Assembly (NCBI RefSeq): GCF_000745775.1
Contig: NZ_JQJY01000001.1
Span: 1 to 64,000 of the forward strand
Length of the DNA: 64,000 bases
Direction: 5' to 3'
Source of the DNA: Flavobacterium sp. ASV13
GTDB lineage: Bacteria > Bacteroidota > Bacteroidia > Flavobacteriales > Flavobacteriaceae
Under the pieces are notes generated by a model. It searched no databases. It was not told where the DNA came from and was given only the letters and a program-made list of their open reading frames with translations. Position numbers and translations under genes: made by a program. The first letter of the stretch is position 1. Every line of letters starts with the position of its first letter. This document shows positions 44,001 to 52,919 of this stretch, piece after piece.

Positions 44001-46172
44001 ATGCCATTGGCAAAAATAGAGAATGTTGTTTATAGTAGTATTCCAGCTGGGACGATAAGCAATTTGCAGGCACTTTCGGATGCGGATAATGACAACTGCC
44101 TTACAGCAGACTGTACCGAGCAATTGCTGCGTGCGGCATTGAACACTTTTAGAGGCACACTGCCAAATGCGTTTATAACAACCTACACCTATAATGCCCT
44201 TGTTGGGGTTACCAGCGTGACAGACCCTAGGGGAATATCTTCTTATTACGAATATGATGCTGTCGGGCGCTTAAAATTTGTAAAAGATCAGGATTTAAAT
44301 GTGCTCCAAAAGTATTGCTATAATTATAAGGGACAACAGGTAAATTGTGCTGATAATACTTCAACAAGTGTAATTTTTTATAAAAACATTGCAAAAAGTG
44401 TTGTGATTGCCAGAAACAATTGCCCGGCCGGAGGTACTCCGCAAAGCGCTACTTATACTGTACCAGCGGGTCGCTATAGTTCTGATGTTTCCCAAGCTGC
44501 GGCGGATGCAAAAGCCCAGGACGATATCGATTTGAATGGCCAGATATATGCCAATACAAATGCAAAATGTATTTTCGTAAATGCTGCAAAAAGTGTTGTG
44601 ATTGCCAGAAACAATTGTGCAGTAGGAGGTACTCCGCAAAGCGCTACTTATACTGTACCAGCTGGCCGCCATAGTTCTGATGTTTCCCAAGCTGCCGCGG
44701 ATGCGAAAGCTCAGGACGATATCGATTTGAATGGCCAGACGTATGCCAATACAAATGCGAAATGTATTTTCGTAAATGCGGCAAAAAGTGTTGTGATTGC
44801 CAGAAACAATTGTGCAGCCGGAGGTACTCCGCAAAGCGCTACTTATACTGTTCCAGCGGGCCGTTATAATTCTGACGTTTCCCAAGCTGCTGCGGATGCA
44901 AAAGCTCAGGACGATATCAGTTTGAATGGTCAGGCGTACGCGAATGCAAATGCGAAATGTATTTTCGTGAATACTGCAAAAAGTGTTGTGATTGCCAGAA
45001 ACAACTGCGCAGTTGGAGGTACTCCGCAAAGCACTACTTATACTGTTCCAGCAGGCCGTCATAATTCCGATGTTTCCCAAGCCGCAGCAGATGCAAAAGC
45101 TCAGGACGATGTCAGTTTGAATGGCCAGGCGTATGCCAATGCAAATGCGAAATGTATTTTCGTAAATGCTGCAATAAGTGTTGTGATTGCCAGAAACAAC
45201 TGCGCAGTTGGAGGTACTCCGCAAAGCGCTACTTATACTGTTCCAGCAGGCCGTCATAATTCCGATGTTTCCCAAGCGGCAGCGGATGCAAAAGCTCAGG
45301 ACGATGTCAGTTTGAATGGCCAGGCGTATGCCAATGCAAATGCGAAATGTATTTTCGTAAATGCTGCAAAAAGTGTTGTGATTACCAGAAACAACTGCCC
45401 AGCCGGAGGTACCCCTCAAAGTGTTACCTATACTGTCCCAGCAGGCCGTTATAATTCTGATGTTTCTCAAGCTGCAGCAGATCTTCAGGCCCAGAATGAG
45501 GTTGTTAATAATGGTCAAAACTATGCAAATGATAATAACAATGCGAAATGTATTTTCTTAAGCGCGGCAAAAAGTGTTGTGTTTGCCAGAAACAATTGTC
45601 CGGCCGGAGGTACTCCTCAAAGTGTTACTTATACTGTTCCAGCGGGTCGTTATAATTCTGATGTTTCTCAAGCTGCGGCAGATCTTCAGGCCCAGAATGA
45701 TGTAGCTAATAATGGTCAAAACTATGCGAATGACAATAACAATGCAAAATGTATTTTCTCAAGCGTGGCAAAAAGTGGTGTCTTTACAAGAAACAATTGC
45801 GCCGCTGGCGGTACTCCTCAAAGCGTGACTTATATTGTTCCTGCCGGTCGCTATAGTTCTGATGTTTCGCAAGCTGTGGCGGATGCTAGGGCTCAGGATG
45901 ATGTCAGTTTGAATGGCCAGATTTATGCGAATGCGAATGCGTACTGTACATTTAGAAGCAAGCTGATCGTGTATCAGATTTATAAAAATGATTATTGTCC
46001 TCCCGGAACCACCTTCCCATATGTTTATTATATTGTTGATGAAGGAGCTTATCAATCTAATGCATCACAGGCAGATGCAGATAATAAAGCATGGGCAGAT
46101 GTAGCTGCAAATGCACAGGCTTATGCCAATGCAAATGGTCGATGCTTGGATCCGGGCGAGACTGAAGAATAA
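41022..46172 (+). CDS. RHS-like N-module protein with DUF5977 tandem repeats
   Basis: This 1716-aa secreted protein has a signal peptide (MKRIFFILFLLKSASSIAQ), then the Bacteroidota RHS N-region (VPVNYSTGATNYSIPIHTIK, FGWELNAGGKITQNI) with YD-type repeats up to about residue 1110 (ITYNQYDDKGNVLQYTPENG and YYEYDAVGRLKFVKDQDL). Residues 1124-1716 are nine repeats of 65-67 residues with NNCPAGGTPQSATYTVPAGR and SDVSQAAADAKAQDD, a DUF5977-type domain. No T9SS tail or toxin domain is present. It lies 6 bases after the T9SS protein and 47 bases before the RHS-toxin protein. It may form the shell for, or bind, the toxin protein; this is inference. Confidence 0.88.
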   Translation: MKRIFFILFLLKSASSIAQTGKENYFPPTPEANSLIKHVDVPVNYSTGATNYSIPIHTIKLKEVNIPITLSYQSSGFKPSEIASNVGFGWELNAGGKITQNIVGKNDLEYNGASNNFGSLANEKDFKLPTPVMDLVWGQQVYTQRQLDSIRAAGTDYARLYDIDQYGTDTKPDMYYYSIPNKSGKFFFGNFFETKQIPFGKEKILYNSANGTFEIVDTDGTRYIYNIKTQNFNSTENVCQKFPKLNGTSNSSTYTFYLTQIITTNNETVDFIYDNIVKYSLYNDKDYTRYYHWFFGGGEKVTSFYSEITAKVLTKIKVNQDYEIEFLYNNYRKDIKGTLQASAPKSLDVINVKYKNTVETYNFSYGYFGIADNTYNPSLFESILVNDDTNYRLKLKSFQKIGETPYVFSYYNEFASSRYPPNLDHWGYLSSQGGKYTMNTLFNDLGSSKEPSLESSKTNILKGVILPTKGEVEFNYELNTCSDCDIEYKYYDWDSFGVYANTDDVYSNEWLTDNKIVFTVPEKIESVPFVSFNLISAGEATTSNYAIAELYDDQNHRMNFELAGTTGNNSKQYIGDPLLPGKTYTLFLKCYDTMENENKFVMINFLKSTTVKNVISNVGGLRIQSIKTKDSNSYVTDRSFDYIDQGKSSGILYERPSYYDEYAYFNEGSDPDANTMGNGLVSLAVQYSRIPSDLFGFNGYHIFYKKVTEKNNDVKNSSNIIKTEKYFTFDDDLRYGEQSYFSKVSYNWKRGLPLQINEFNQAGIARKTVFSYKFWDTPVGTNTSKYESGFPINNPTQPNEFYKRGIDLSAYRRSSHFYNLYQYSNSRLISAWYYMDKKTVEETLSGSILKTEENYKYNNTVHAQLTSQTTINSKGETLETKYYYPGDLLGEPLMAELNNANRIDKPILTETYRAGGLIARNKTVYAKDATTGDLILPKDLYSAKFPNSLPNISNVGNLEKKITYNQYDDKGNVLQYTPENGTPVSIIWGYRKTMPLAKIENVVYSSIPAGTISNLQALSDADNDNCLTADCTEQLLRAALNTFRGTLPNAFITTYTYNALVGVTSVTDPRGISSYYEYDAVGRLKFVKDQDLNVLQKYCYNYKGQQVNCADNTSTSVIFYKNIAKSVVIARNNCPAGGTPQSATYTVPAGRYSSDVSQAAADAKAQDDIDLNGQIYANTNAKCIFVNAAKSVVIARNNCAVGGTPQSATYTVPAGRHSSDVSQAAADAKAQDDIDLNGQTYANTNAKCIFVNAAKSVVIARNNCAAGGTPQSATYTVPAGRYNSDVSQAAADAKAQDDISLNGQAYANANAKCIFVNTAKSVVIARNNCAVGGTPQSTTYTVPAGRHNSDVSQAAADAKAQDDVSLNGQAYANANAKCIFVNAAISVVIARNNCAVGGTPQSATYTVPAGRHNSDVSQAAADAKAQDDVSLNGQAYANANAKCIFVNAAKSVVITRNNCPAGGTPQSVTYTVPAGRYNSDVSQAAADLQAQNEVVNNGQNYANDNNNAKCIFLSAAKSVVFARNNCPAGGTPQSVTYTVPAGRYNSDVSQAAADLQAQNDVANNGQNYANDNNNAKCIFSSVAKSGVFTRNNCAAGGTPQSVTYIVPAGRYSSDVSQAVADARAQDDVSLNGQIYANANAYCTFRSKLIVYQIYKNDYCPPGTTFPYVYYIVDEGAYQSNASQADADNKAWADVAANAQAYANANGRCLDPGETEE
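44391..46169 (+). repeat. Tandem array of nine DUF5977-type coding repeats
   Basis: Units start at 44391, 44586, 44781, 44976, 45171, 45366, 45567, 45768 and 45963. The first five are exactly 195 bases; units 6 and 7 are 201 bases with an extra N-N insertion. Units 4 and 5 are almost identical in DNA, pointing to recent duplication or conversion; unit 9 is strongly diverged. Confidence 0.93.
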
Positions 46173-46219
46173 ATAAAGGCTTGGCCATTTAATCATTTTA
46201 AAACCATATTTAAAGGAGG

Positions 46220-49200
46220 ATGAAAAGATATATATCAATAATAGTATTGTTGTTTTTAGTAAGTTTTGAGCTTAAGGCCCAAACTTTCAGTGATGACAAT
46301 TTTGTTTACACTGCGGCACCAAAAAAAGCGGTGCAGGCAGCTGCCTATAGTTCACTGACCAAAGATGAAATAAACCAGAGTGTCACCTATTTTGATGGGT
46401 TAGGCCGTCCAATCCAATCCATTGTGATAAATCAAGGAGCTAATGGCGAGAATATCATTACTCCTATGGAGTATGATGGTTATGGGCGTCAGGTTATAGA
46501 TTATTTGCCGTATACTGCTACTAATGGGGGTATGAGTTATCCAAAGATTGATCCAGTTGCAGCAATTACTGCAACGAAAGGATTTTATAGCAATAAATAT
46601 GCGGGTACCGTTAATCCTTTTTCACAAAAGAAACTGGAGTCCTCTTCGTTAGGCAGGATGCTCAAACAGGCAGCACCGGGAACCGCCTGGGCTATGGATG
46701 CAGGCCATGAAATCAAATTTGAATATCAGGCGAATAAAGACGGCGAAGTGAGAATGTTTAAAGTGTCAAGTAGTGGTCTGAATTCAGCGGGTGTTTATGA
46801 TATCACTTTTTTAGATTCAGGAACTTATCCGGTTAATGAGTTATATAAAACCATTACATATGATGAAAACACAACTCCAGGAGCCAAAGTAGGAACAGAA
46901 GAGTTTAAAAATAAGGAAGGACAGATCGTTTTAAAAAGAACCTACGAATCAGGTGATGAACATAATACTTATTATGTCTATGATAATTACGGAAATCTGA
47001 CTTATGTACTGCCTCCAAAAGTAGAGGGTGCAATCAATTTGGATATTTTGAATGATTTATGTTATCAGTACAAATACGATTATAGAAATCGCTTGGTCGA
47101 GAAAAAGCTTCCGGGCAAGCAATGGGAATTTATTGTTTATGACAGATTAGACCGTCCTGTGGCGACAGGCCCTGCATTTTCGCCTTTTAAAGATGATGCT
47201 GCCGTGGGATGGATTATAACCAAATATGATGCCTTTGGGCGTACTATATATACAGGATGGAGCAATCAGGCTGTAAGTTCTGCAGCAAGAAATACGCTTC
47301 AGATAACTCAAAATGGAACAGCCTTATTTGAAACCAAGGTGGCTTCAAGAAGTATTGATGGAATTGCGGTCAATTATACCAACGCTAATGCGCCGACAAG
47401 CTTTAAGCTTCTGACAGTTAATTATTATGATGATTATTCATTTCGTAATCCTCCGACAGTAGCTCCAACAGTAGAAGGACAAACTGTATTGGCAAATGTT
47501 AAAGGTCTGAAAACAGGAAGTTGGACAAGGGCTTTATCTACACCTTCTTCGTTAGCAGGTGAAATCAATATTATAGTTTATGATGTCCAAGCAAGGCCGA
47601 TACGAACTTATACACAAAACCATTTGGGAGGCTACACTTATACGGATTCGATGCTTGATTTTAGTGGAAAGGTAATATACACTATCACCAAGCACGCACG
47701 AACTTCAGGTGATACGGAATTAGAAATTAGGGAGGATTTTACTTATTCAGCTCAGGATCGTCTGCTTACTCATACACATCAGATCAATAAGGGGAATGTA
47801 CAGCTTATGGCTTCTAATACGTATGATGAGCTGGGAAAATTGATAGGTAAGAATGTTGGAAATACAACAGGAAATCCATTACAGAAAGTTGATTTTACTT
47901 ATAATATCAGAGGATGGCTTACCGAAATCAACAAGACTGCCAACCTGCAACAAGGCTCAGATCCAAAAGATCTTTTTGCGTTTAAAATTAGTTATACTAC
48001 ACCATCAGGAGCAATTACAGGATTAAGCCCATTGTATAACGGGAATATTTTAGAAGTACTTTGGAGAACTGGTTCAGACAATATATACCGTGGTTATGGC
48101 TACAAATATGACAACCTAAACCGTCTAAAAAATGCCATTTATGAAAAGAGCGGTTCCACTACAAATGCCTATGACGAGAATCTGACTTATGATAAAAACG
48201 GCAATATTTTGTCTTTGGCTAGAAATGGTGATATAGATCCGCAGACAGGTACTATTGCCATAGATAATCTTGGTTATTCCTATTTGCCTAATACGAATAA
48301 ATTGGTAGGCATAATGGACAGTTCAAATAATACCAGCGGTTTTAGCGATCTCAATAAAACCGGTGATGATTATACTTATGATGCCAATGGCAATTTGTTC
48401 ACTGATAATAACAAAAACATTACTGCCATCGCTTACAACCATCTAAATCTTCCTAAGAAAATTACATTTGGTACAACCGGTAGCATTGAGTACATTTACA
48501 ATGCTGAGGGGCAAAAGCTCGAGAAAATAGTGACGCAGGGTGCAGTTACTTATAATACCAACTATTTAGGAGGTTTTCAGTACAAAAACAATGTTTTGGA
48601 ATTTTTCCAGACAGCTGAAGGTTATGTTAAAAATACCAGCGGAGCGCTTTCATATGTTTTCCAATTCAAGGATCATTTAGGGAATATCCGTTTGAGTTAT
48701 GCTAAAAATGCATCAAACGTTCTTGAAATTATTGAAGAGAATAATTATTATCCTTTTGGATTGAAACATAAAGGGTATAATGATTATGTGGGGACAAATA
48801 ATAAGTATAAGTACCAAGGTCAAGAGCGTCAGGACGAGCTGGGATTGGGTTGGGACAGTTTTAAATACAGAAACTACGATTTTGCTATTGGGAGATTTAT
48901 GTCAATTGATCCACTTACTGAAGACTATGAAACATGGTCGCCGTATGTTTTTAGTGGTAATCGGGTAATTGATTCACGAGAACTAGAGGGATTAGAACCA
49001 GAGGCTGTCAATAAAAAAGACGATATAAAGCCAGGCTCCTTTAAGTATGAAGTAGGGATGTTTGTGCTTAAATTGATTGATGCTGTTGGATCTTTAGGCG
49101 CTATTGTTGATGGTCAAAAACCTGGAACATTTGAAGAAAATCTGAGCCATGTACAGAGTGGAGGATTGTTTATAGTTGATAATTCTCTTTTTATTGAGGG

Positions 49201-49594
49201 AGCTATTGAAATAAATAGAGCTCCTTCAGATGGAGAGTTTAAACCTAACTACGCAAAAGGAACTACTGAAAATGCTGCAAAAGCTGAAGTAGGAGCTGCG
49301 AAAGGTTATTCAAACTTAAAAGATAGTAAATCAGTGGGGCCTGGGAAACCTTATACCTCTGCCCAGAAAAAAAATATCATACAAGAAAATATGGCAAAAA
49401 ATGGAGGAGTTATAAAAAGTGATTTGAGTGGTAAGGTTCTAGATCCAGCTGTTCAATCGAAAAAAGGTGTCAAAGCCAATATGAATCAAGCAGAAGTAGA
49501 TCATATTACAGCAAAGAGCAAAGGAGGTAAAAACTCGTATGGGAATGCTCAAGTTTTAAGTAAAGAAGAAAATTTAAAAAAAGGTAATCGTTGA
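46220..49594 (+). CDS. RHS-repeat toxin protein with HNH-like tip
   Basis: The 1124-aa protein has a signal peptide (MKRYISIIVLLFLVSFELKA), a DUF6443 region (VTYFDGLGRPIQSIVINQGA, about residues 40-180), RHS/YD repeats, and the RHS-associated core (FKDHLGNIRLSYAKN from about 814, then YYPFGLKHKGYND, YRNYDFAIGRFMSIDPLTED). The variable C-terminus ends in AEVDHITAKSKGGKNSYGNA with D1094-H1095, an HNH-nuclease-like motif, and QVLSKEENLKKG. This is the layout of a polymorphic toxin. An unusual AAAGGAGG sequence directly abuts the start codon. A small gene 5 bases after the stop is the likely immunity gene. Confidence 0.9.
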   Translation: MKRYISIIVLLFLVSFELKAQTFSDDNFVYTAAPKKAVQAAAYSSLTKDEINQSVTYFDGLGRPIQSIVINQGANGENIITPMEYDGYGRQVIDYLPYTATNGGMSYPKIDPVAAITATKGFYSNKYAGTVNPFSQKKLESSSLGRMLKQAAPGTAWAMDAGHEIKFEYQANKDGEVRMFKVSSSGLNSAGVYDITFLDSGTYPVNELYKTITYDENTTPGAKVGTEEFKNKEGQIVLKRTYESGDEHNTYYVYDNYGNLTYVLPPKVEGAINLDILNDLCYQYKYDYRNRLVEKKLPGKQWEFIVYDRLDRPVATGPAFSPFKDDAAVGWIITKYDAFGRTIYTGWSNQAVSSAARNTLQITQNGTALFETKVASRSIDGIAVNYTNANAPTSFKLLTVNYYDDYSFRNPPTVAPTVEGQTVLANVKGLKTGSWTRALSTPSSLAGEINIIVYDVQARPIRTYTQNHLGGYTYTDSMLDFSGKVIYTITKHARTSGDTELEIREDFTYSAQDRLLTHTHQINKGNVQLMASNTYDELGKLIGKNVGNTTGNPLQKVDFTYNIRGWLTEINKTANLQQGSDPKDLFAFKISYTTPSGAITGLSPLYNGNILEVLWRTGSDNIYRGYGYKYDNLNRLKNAIYEKSGSTTNAYDENLTYDKNGNILSLARNGDIDPQTGTIAIDNLGYSYLPNTNKLVGIMDSSNNTSGFSDLNKTGDDYTYDANGNLFTDNNKNITAIAYNHLNLPKKITFGTTGSIEYIYNAEGQKLEKIVTQGAVTYNTNYLGGFQYKNNVLEFFQTAEGYVKNTSGALSYVFQFKDHLGNIRLSYAKNASNVLEIIEENNYYPFGLKHKGYNDYVGTNNKYKYQGQERQDELGLGWDSFKYRNYDFAIGRFMSIDPLTEDYETWSPYVFSGNRVIDSRELEGLEPEAVNKKDDIKPGSFKYEVGMFVLKLIDAVGSLGAIVDGQKPGTFEENLSHVQSGGLFIVDNSLFIEGAIEINRAPSDGEFKPNYAKGTTENAAKAEVGAAKGYSNLKDSKSVGPGKPYTSAQKKNIIQENMAKNGGVIKSDLSGKVLDPAVQSKKGVKANMNQAEVDHITAKSKGGKNSYGNAQVLSKEENLKKGNR

Positions 49595-49599
49595 TTTAA

Positions 49600-49854
49600 A
49601 TGAAAAATATAGCAGTAATAACAACAAAATTTGTTTTAGAGAAAAAATCTCCCATTGTATCTGTGTTTAGGGATGACGATGGTGATTGGCAATTTTTTGG
49701 AAAAGAGGAGGATATACAAGAAGAAGATGCACGGGTTATAAGTTTAGATGAAATATTGAAAATTGATGACAGCATAAATGATATTCTGTGGATTAATAAT
49801 GGAATGCATGCTTGGCGTGAAAATAAGAATGAGAAATGGAATATTGACTTGTAA
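49600..49854 (+). CDS. Putative immunity protein of the RHS toxin
   Basis: An 84-aa acidic protein with TTKFVLEKKSPIVSVFRDDD, GDWQFFG and ISLDEILKIDDSIND, a motif set seen in small proteins of polymorphic-toxin loci; the exact family name is uncertain. It has no signal peptide and starts 5 bases after the HNH-tipped RHS gene, which is the classic place for an immunity gene that blocks the nuclease in the producing cell. Function is inferred from position and from the small acidic nature. Confidence 0.72.
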   Translation: MKNIAVITTKFVLEKKSPIVSVFRDDDGDWQFFGKEEDIQEEDARVISLDEILKIDDSINDILWINNGMHAWRENKNEKWNIDL

Positions 49855-50509
49855 ACGATTGTTGGAAAGCTCACAAACTATTTATTTTGGTATTGCATAG
49901 AAATAAACCAGTTTTTAACTTCCATGGAACAACAAGTAATAAGTACAGATATAAAATGTTTTTTTCAGGGATACTTATTAAAATTAAAGCAAAGGCTTTA
50001 TAGAAATCTGAAATTATAGCTTTTAGCACTTGCAAGACCCGAACCGTAATAATTAAAGGAGGAGAAATCTGGTAAATGATAGTAATGATTAAAAACTATA
50101 CTTGGTTCGATTTTATTATTTTTTGTATGTATTGTTTACCACATAAAGTCTCATATTTTATTAAGACTTAACAATTAATTTTCTGGGAGTGAAATTAACT
50201 TTTTGATTTTAAGAAGATTTATTTAAAAATTACTGATAACAAATCGCTCCTAATTTATTTTAAACCTTTAGCCATTTTCTTATTTCTCTCTGAAAGGTAA
50301 AAGGAATAATTTATAATAGTATGTATTTAATAAAAAATCAAAAATTTAAAGTATTGACATCATTGTTTATTACTAAAGTTATTTTTATATTCAGTGCTAA
50401 AAAATATAAACTAAATGTTTTTTTTTAGATTAGGTTAAAATATGAAGGAGGTCTATTTGATACGCTCAAGCTTGCCAGGAACAACTAAGATTATGTTTTA
50501 ATTCCGTTT
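49855..50509. other. Intergenic region after the toxin locus
   Basis: Holds repeat element copy C (49900-50199). The rest is AT-rich, ending in the downstream side of the short transposase-like gene; a TTTTTAGATTAG block near 50425 recurs near 51165. No intact gene is seen. Confidence 0.5.
49900..50199. repeat. Repeat element copy C (partial)
   Basis: The left end (49900-49950, AGAAATAAACCAGTTTTTAA, then AACAACAAGTAATA) and the right end (50112-50199, ending TTTCTGGGAGTGAAATTAAC) match the two ends of copies A and B, but the middle is different and longer. It starts about 45 bases after the immunity gene. Confidence 0.6.
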
Positions 50510-51112
50510 TCAATTCTTTTTTATGGGGCTTGATAAACCCAGTTCTTTCATGTATTCATAGACAGTACTACATGATATTTGATACCCGTTGTTTTGTAGT
50601 TCTATAGTAATCCGCTGACATCCATAACGTTGCTTAAATGCGAAGAACATACGCATTATTTCGTTCTTTATTGCAATTTTTCTTTTCAGTTTTTCTGTAA
50701 TTTTGGGATTTTTCCATACGCGATAGGTGGTTCTGTTTTGACCCAATACTTCGCACATCAGTCGCACTGAGTACTTGTTTTCATTGGCGTCCATAAATCG
50801 AAAAAGCTGCTGTCTCTCCTGATTTAGATACTTACCAGCATTTTTTAGAATTTCAAATTTTAATTCTGACTTCTTAGCTTTTTTTTCAAATTCCAGAATT
50901 CCCTGCCTTTCAAGATTTATTTTTAGATAATCATTTGTTGTGCCATCTGCTGTATTGTATTTTTCATATTCCCGACGCCATGAACTTAAGGCAGCTGTGT
51001 AAAGACCAAGTTCCTTTTCTAATTTGGCCAGACTGGTTCCGCTTCTCTTGTAGCTCAGTAGGACCACCTTCTCTTTGAAAGCATAATCATATTTTTTTCT
51101 GTTTTTCTTCAT
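50510..51112 (-). CDS. DDE-less IS3-like protein (short partner 1)
   Basis: This 200-aa protein is homologous to the N-terminal half of the adjacent transposase: a first helix-turn-helix (KYDYAFKEKVVLLSYKRSGT), a coiled coil (about 70-95, LEFEKKAKKSELKFEILKNA), and an HTH_21-like second DNA-binding domain (FFAFKQRYGCQRITIELQNN up to YMKELGLSSPIKKN). It ends at the point where the catalytic DDE domain begins in the full protein, and no remnant of that domain follows in any obvious frame. It is 137 bases downstream of the full gene on the same strand. Either an old truncation or a genuine regulator; a paralogue at 57900 ends at the same place. Confidence 0.8.
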   Translation of the reverse strand: MKKNRKKYDYAFKEKVVLLSYKRSGTSLAKLEKELGLYTAALSSWRREYEKYNTADGTTNDYLKINLERQGILEFEKKAKKSELKFEILKNAGKYLNQERQQLFRFMDANENKYSVRLMCEVLGQNRTTYRVWKNPKITEKLKRKIAIKNEIMRMFFAFKQRYGCQRITIELQNNGYQISCSTVYEYMKELGLSSPIKKN

Positions 51113-51249
51113 AGTTCAAATTGAAATGTCGTCAATTAAATCTACATCTTGCATTCTCATTTTTTAGATTAGTTATTTTGTTTTTTTAGATATTCTGATT
51201 GGTTTTATATTTTTATGTATGTTATGCATTCGAAGATATTATTGAGGCT

Positions 51250-52413
51250 TTATAAACCGTTTGTTGCATTAAATTGTTCTATCGTTTTAAAGTCCAGTGT
51301 AGAATGGATTCGTTTTCTATTGTACCAATTTTCAATAAATTCATTTATTTCCGCTTTCATAAGTTTCTGGCTGATCAGTGTGCTTTTGCGGTGTATTAAT
51401 TCTCTTTTTAATGTATTGAAGAAACTTTCAGCAACAGCATTATCAATACTGCTGCCCTTACGGCTCATGCTTCTGGTACACTGATAGGAATCAAGTTTAG
51501 CAACGAAAATTTTGTTGGCGTATTGAACTCCTCTGTCAGAATGGAACAGCAATCCTTTTGAAGCCTCTCGATTGGCGGTAGCCATCTCAAAAGCGGGTAA
51601 AGTTGTAGTTCGGGTGAAGAGCCTAAAGCTTAAATTCCAGCCGATAATCTTTCTGTCATATAGATCCATAATAATAGTCAGATATAAAAAACCTCTGCTA
51701 GTTTGGATATAAGTAATGTCAGATACCCAGACCGTTGATGGAGCATTAACCTTAAATTCTCTGTTTAGAAGATTAGGGGCAATACAGTTATTATGGCTGG
51801 AATTGGTTGTTATCTTAAACTTTCTTCTGGCAACTCTTTTTAATCCAAGCTGATTCATATATACAGCGACCTGTCTCTCGCATATTTTATATCCAAGCTT
51901 ATTTAATTCATCTGTAATTTTATTTCTTCCGTAATGTTTCTTGAAGCGAAAAAATATGAGGGCAATATTTTTTTTTAGTAAATCTATGTGCTGTTTTTTT
52001 TCTGAAATTCCATTCTTTTTCCATCTATGGTATCTGCCGTATCCTACATTTAAAACTTCACACATTCTCAATATAGAATATTTGTGTTCGTTTTCTTTTA
52101 TGAATTGATATATCACTAAATTTCCCTGATGAAGATAAGGAGATGCGTTTTTTAAAATTTCATATCTGAGTTCTGCTTCCTTTGATTTTTTCTGAAGATC
52201 AAATATTTTTTTATTATCGGGATGAATCCTGTCGTATCCCGATCCAAGGAAGCTTCCTTCTCCGAATTCATCATATTCTTTTCTCCATCTGCAAATCAGA
52301 CTTGATCGTATTCCGAGTTCTTCTGCAGATTCTTTGATACTGTTTTTTTCATAACTGAGCTTAACGGCATCCTCTTTATAAATACGATCATATTTTGCGT
52401 ACTTTCCCTTCAT
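51250..52413 (-). CDS. IS3-family transposase, single open frame
   Basis: This 387-aa protein has helix-turn-helix (VKLSYEKNSIKESAEELGIR), coiled coil (LQKKSKEAELRYEILKNA), HTH_21 (about residues 150-192) and the DDE domain with D232 in WVSDITYI, D293 in LLFHSDRGVQYA and E329 in DNAVAESFFNTLKREL. Typical IS3 elements make this protein by frameshifting between two ORFs; here one continuous frame encodes it all. All catalytic residues are intact, so it may be active. It lies upstream of its DDE-less partner. Confidence 0.93.
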   Translation of the reverse strand: MKGKYAKYDRIYKEDAVKLSYEKNSIKESAEELGIRSSLICRWRKEYDEFGEGSFLGSGYDRIHPDNKKIFDLQKKSKEAELRYEILKNASPYLHQGNLVIYQFIKENEHKYSILRMCEVLNVGYGRYHRWKKNGISEKKQHIDLLKKNIALIFFRFKKHYGRNKITDELNKLGYKICERQVAVYMNQLGLKRVARRKFKITTNSSHNNCIAPNLLNREFKVNAPSTVWVSDITYIQTSRGFLYLTIIMDLYDRKIIGWNLSFRLFTRTTTLPAFEMATANREASKGLLFHSDRGVQYANKIFVAKLDSYQCTRSMSRKGSSIDNAVAESFFNTLKRELIHRKSTLISQKLMKAEINEFIENWYNRKRIHSTLDFKTIEQFNATNGL

Positions 52414-52567
52414 AAGTTGGATTAATTAGATTATATGATTGAAAACTAAGTTAATAAAATAGTCTGTTTTTAATTTGGTTAGAAACGAAAATTAATTTTT
52501 AACCTCATTCCTATTAAGTTGCAATTGATATTTTTTTGACATTTTGAATTATGCTTTTAGAGTGGTA

Positions 52568-52752
52568 TAAAAGCGGAAATAAACCAATTTTTAATTTCGT
52601 TAGAATAACAAGCAATAGATTTACCTAGGCAAATGATTGCGATGAAATAGTACTTCCTTATCTACTACTTTACTATTTATGTATCTCTTGTATAAGCCTG
52701 TATGACTCATATTTGATGTAGACTTAAATGTTATTATCCAGGAGTAAAATTG
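52568..52752. repeat. Repeat element copy B
   Basis: Closely matches copy A (30662-30849) over its full length, beginning AAAGCGGAAATAAACCAATT and ending near TTATTATCCAGGAGTAAAAT. It stands right of IS module 1. Confidence 0.75.
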
Positions 52753-52873
52753 ATTTTAAATATATTAATGTCATTTTCTTTTTTTCTTGATAAAGAAATA
52801 AATCAAATTATGCCTTTCGTTAAACAACAATCAATATATATGTTTTATAAGAAAGAATAATTGAAATGAAAAA

Positions 52874-52919
52874 ACAAAAGGAAAAGCTCCAGATTTGGTT
52901 GAAGCTCTTCCTTTTTTGT
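52874..52919. terminator. Probable bidirectional terminator
   Basis: ACAAAAGGAA-AGCT pairs with AGCT-TTCCTTTTTTGT across a 15-base loop with flanking A and T runs. It lies about 300 bases after the minus-strand HNH gene. Confidence 0.65.

Larger units (their letters stand above)
50510..52413 (-). mobile_element. IS3-like two-gene module 1
   Basis: Full-length transposase followed on the same strand by a DDE-less paralogue. Repeat copies C (left) and B (right) lie on either side. Terminal inverted repeats and target duplications could not be placed by eye. Confidence 0.65.

Noticed and set aside
44361..45518. Long minus-strand open frame (385 aa) opposite the DUF5977 repeats
   Set aside because: It is the mirror of a repetitive coding array with the same periodicity; no domain, no start context, and the plus-strand frame is clearly the real one.
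44391..46169. CRISPR-like periodicity
   Set aside because: Repeats are 195-201 bases, continuous and coding; there are no spacers.
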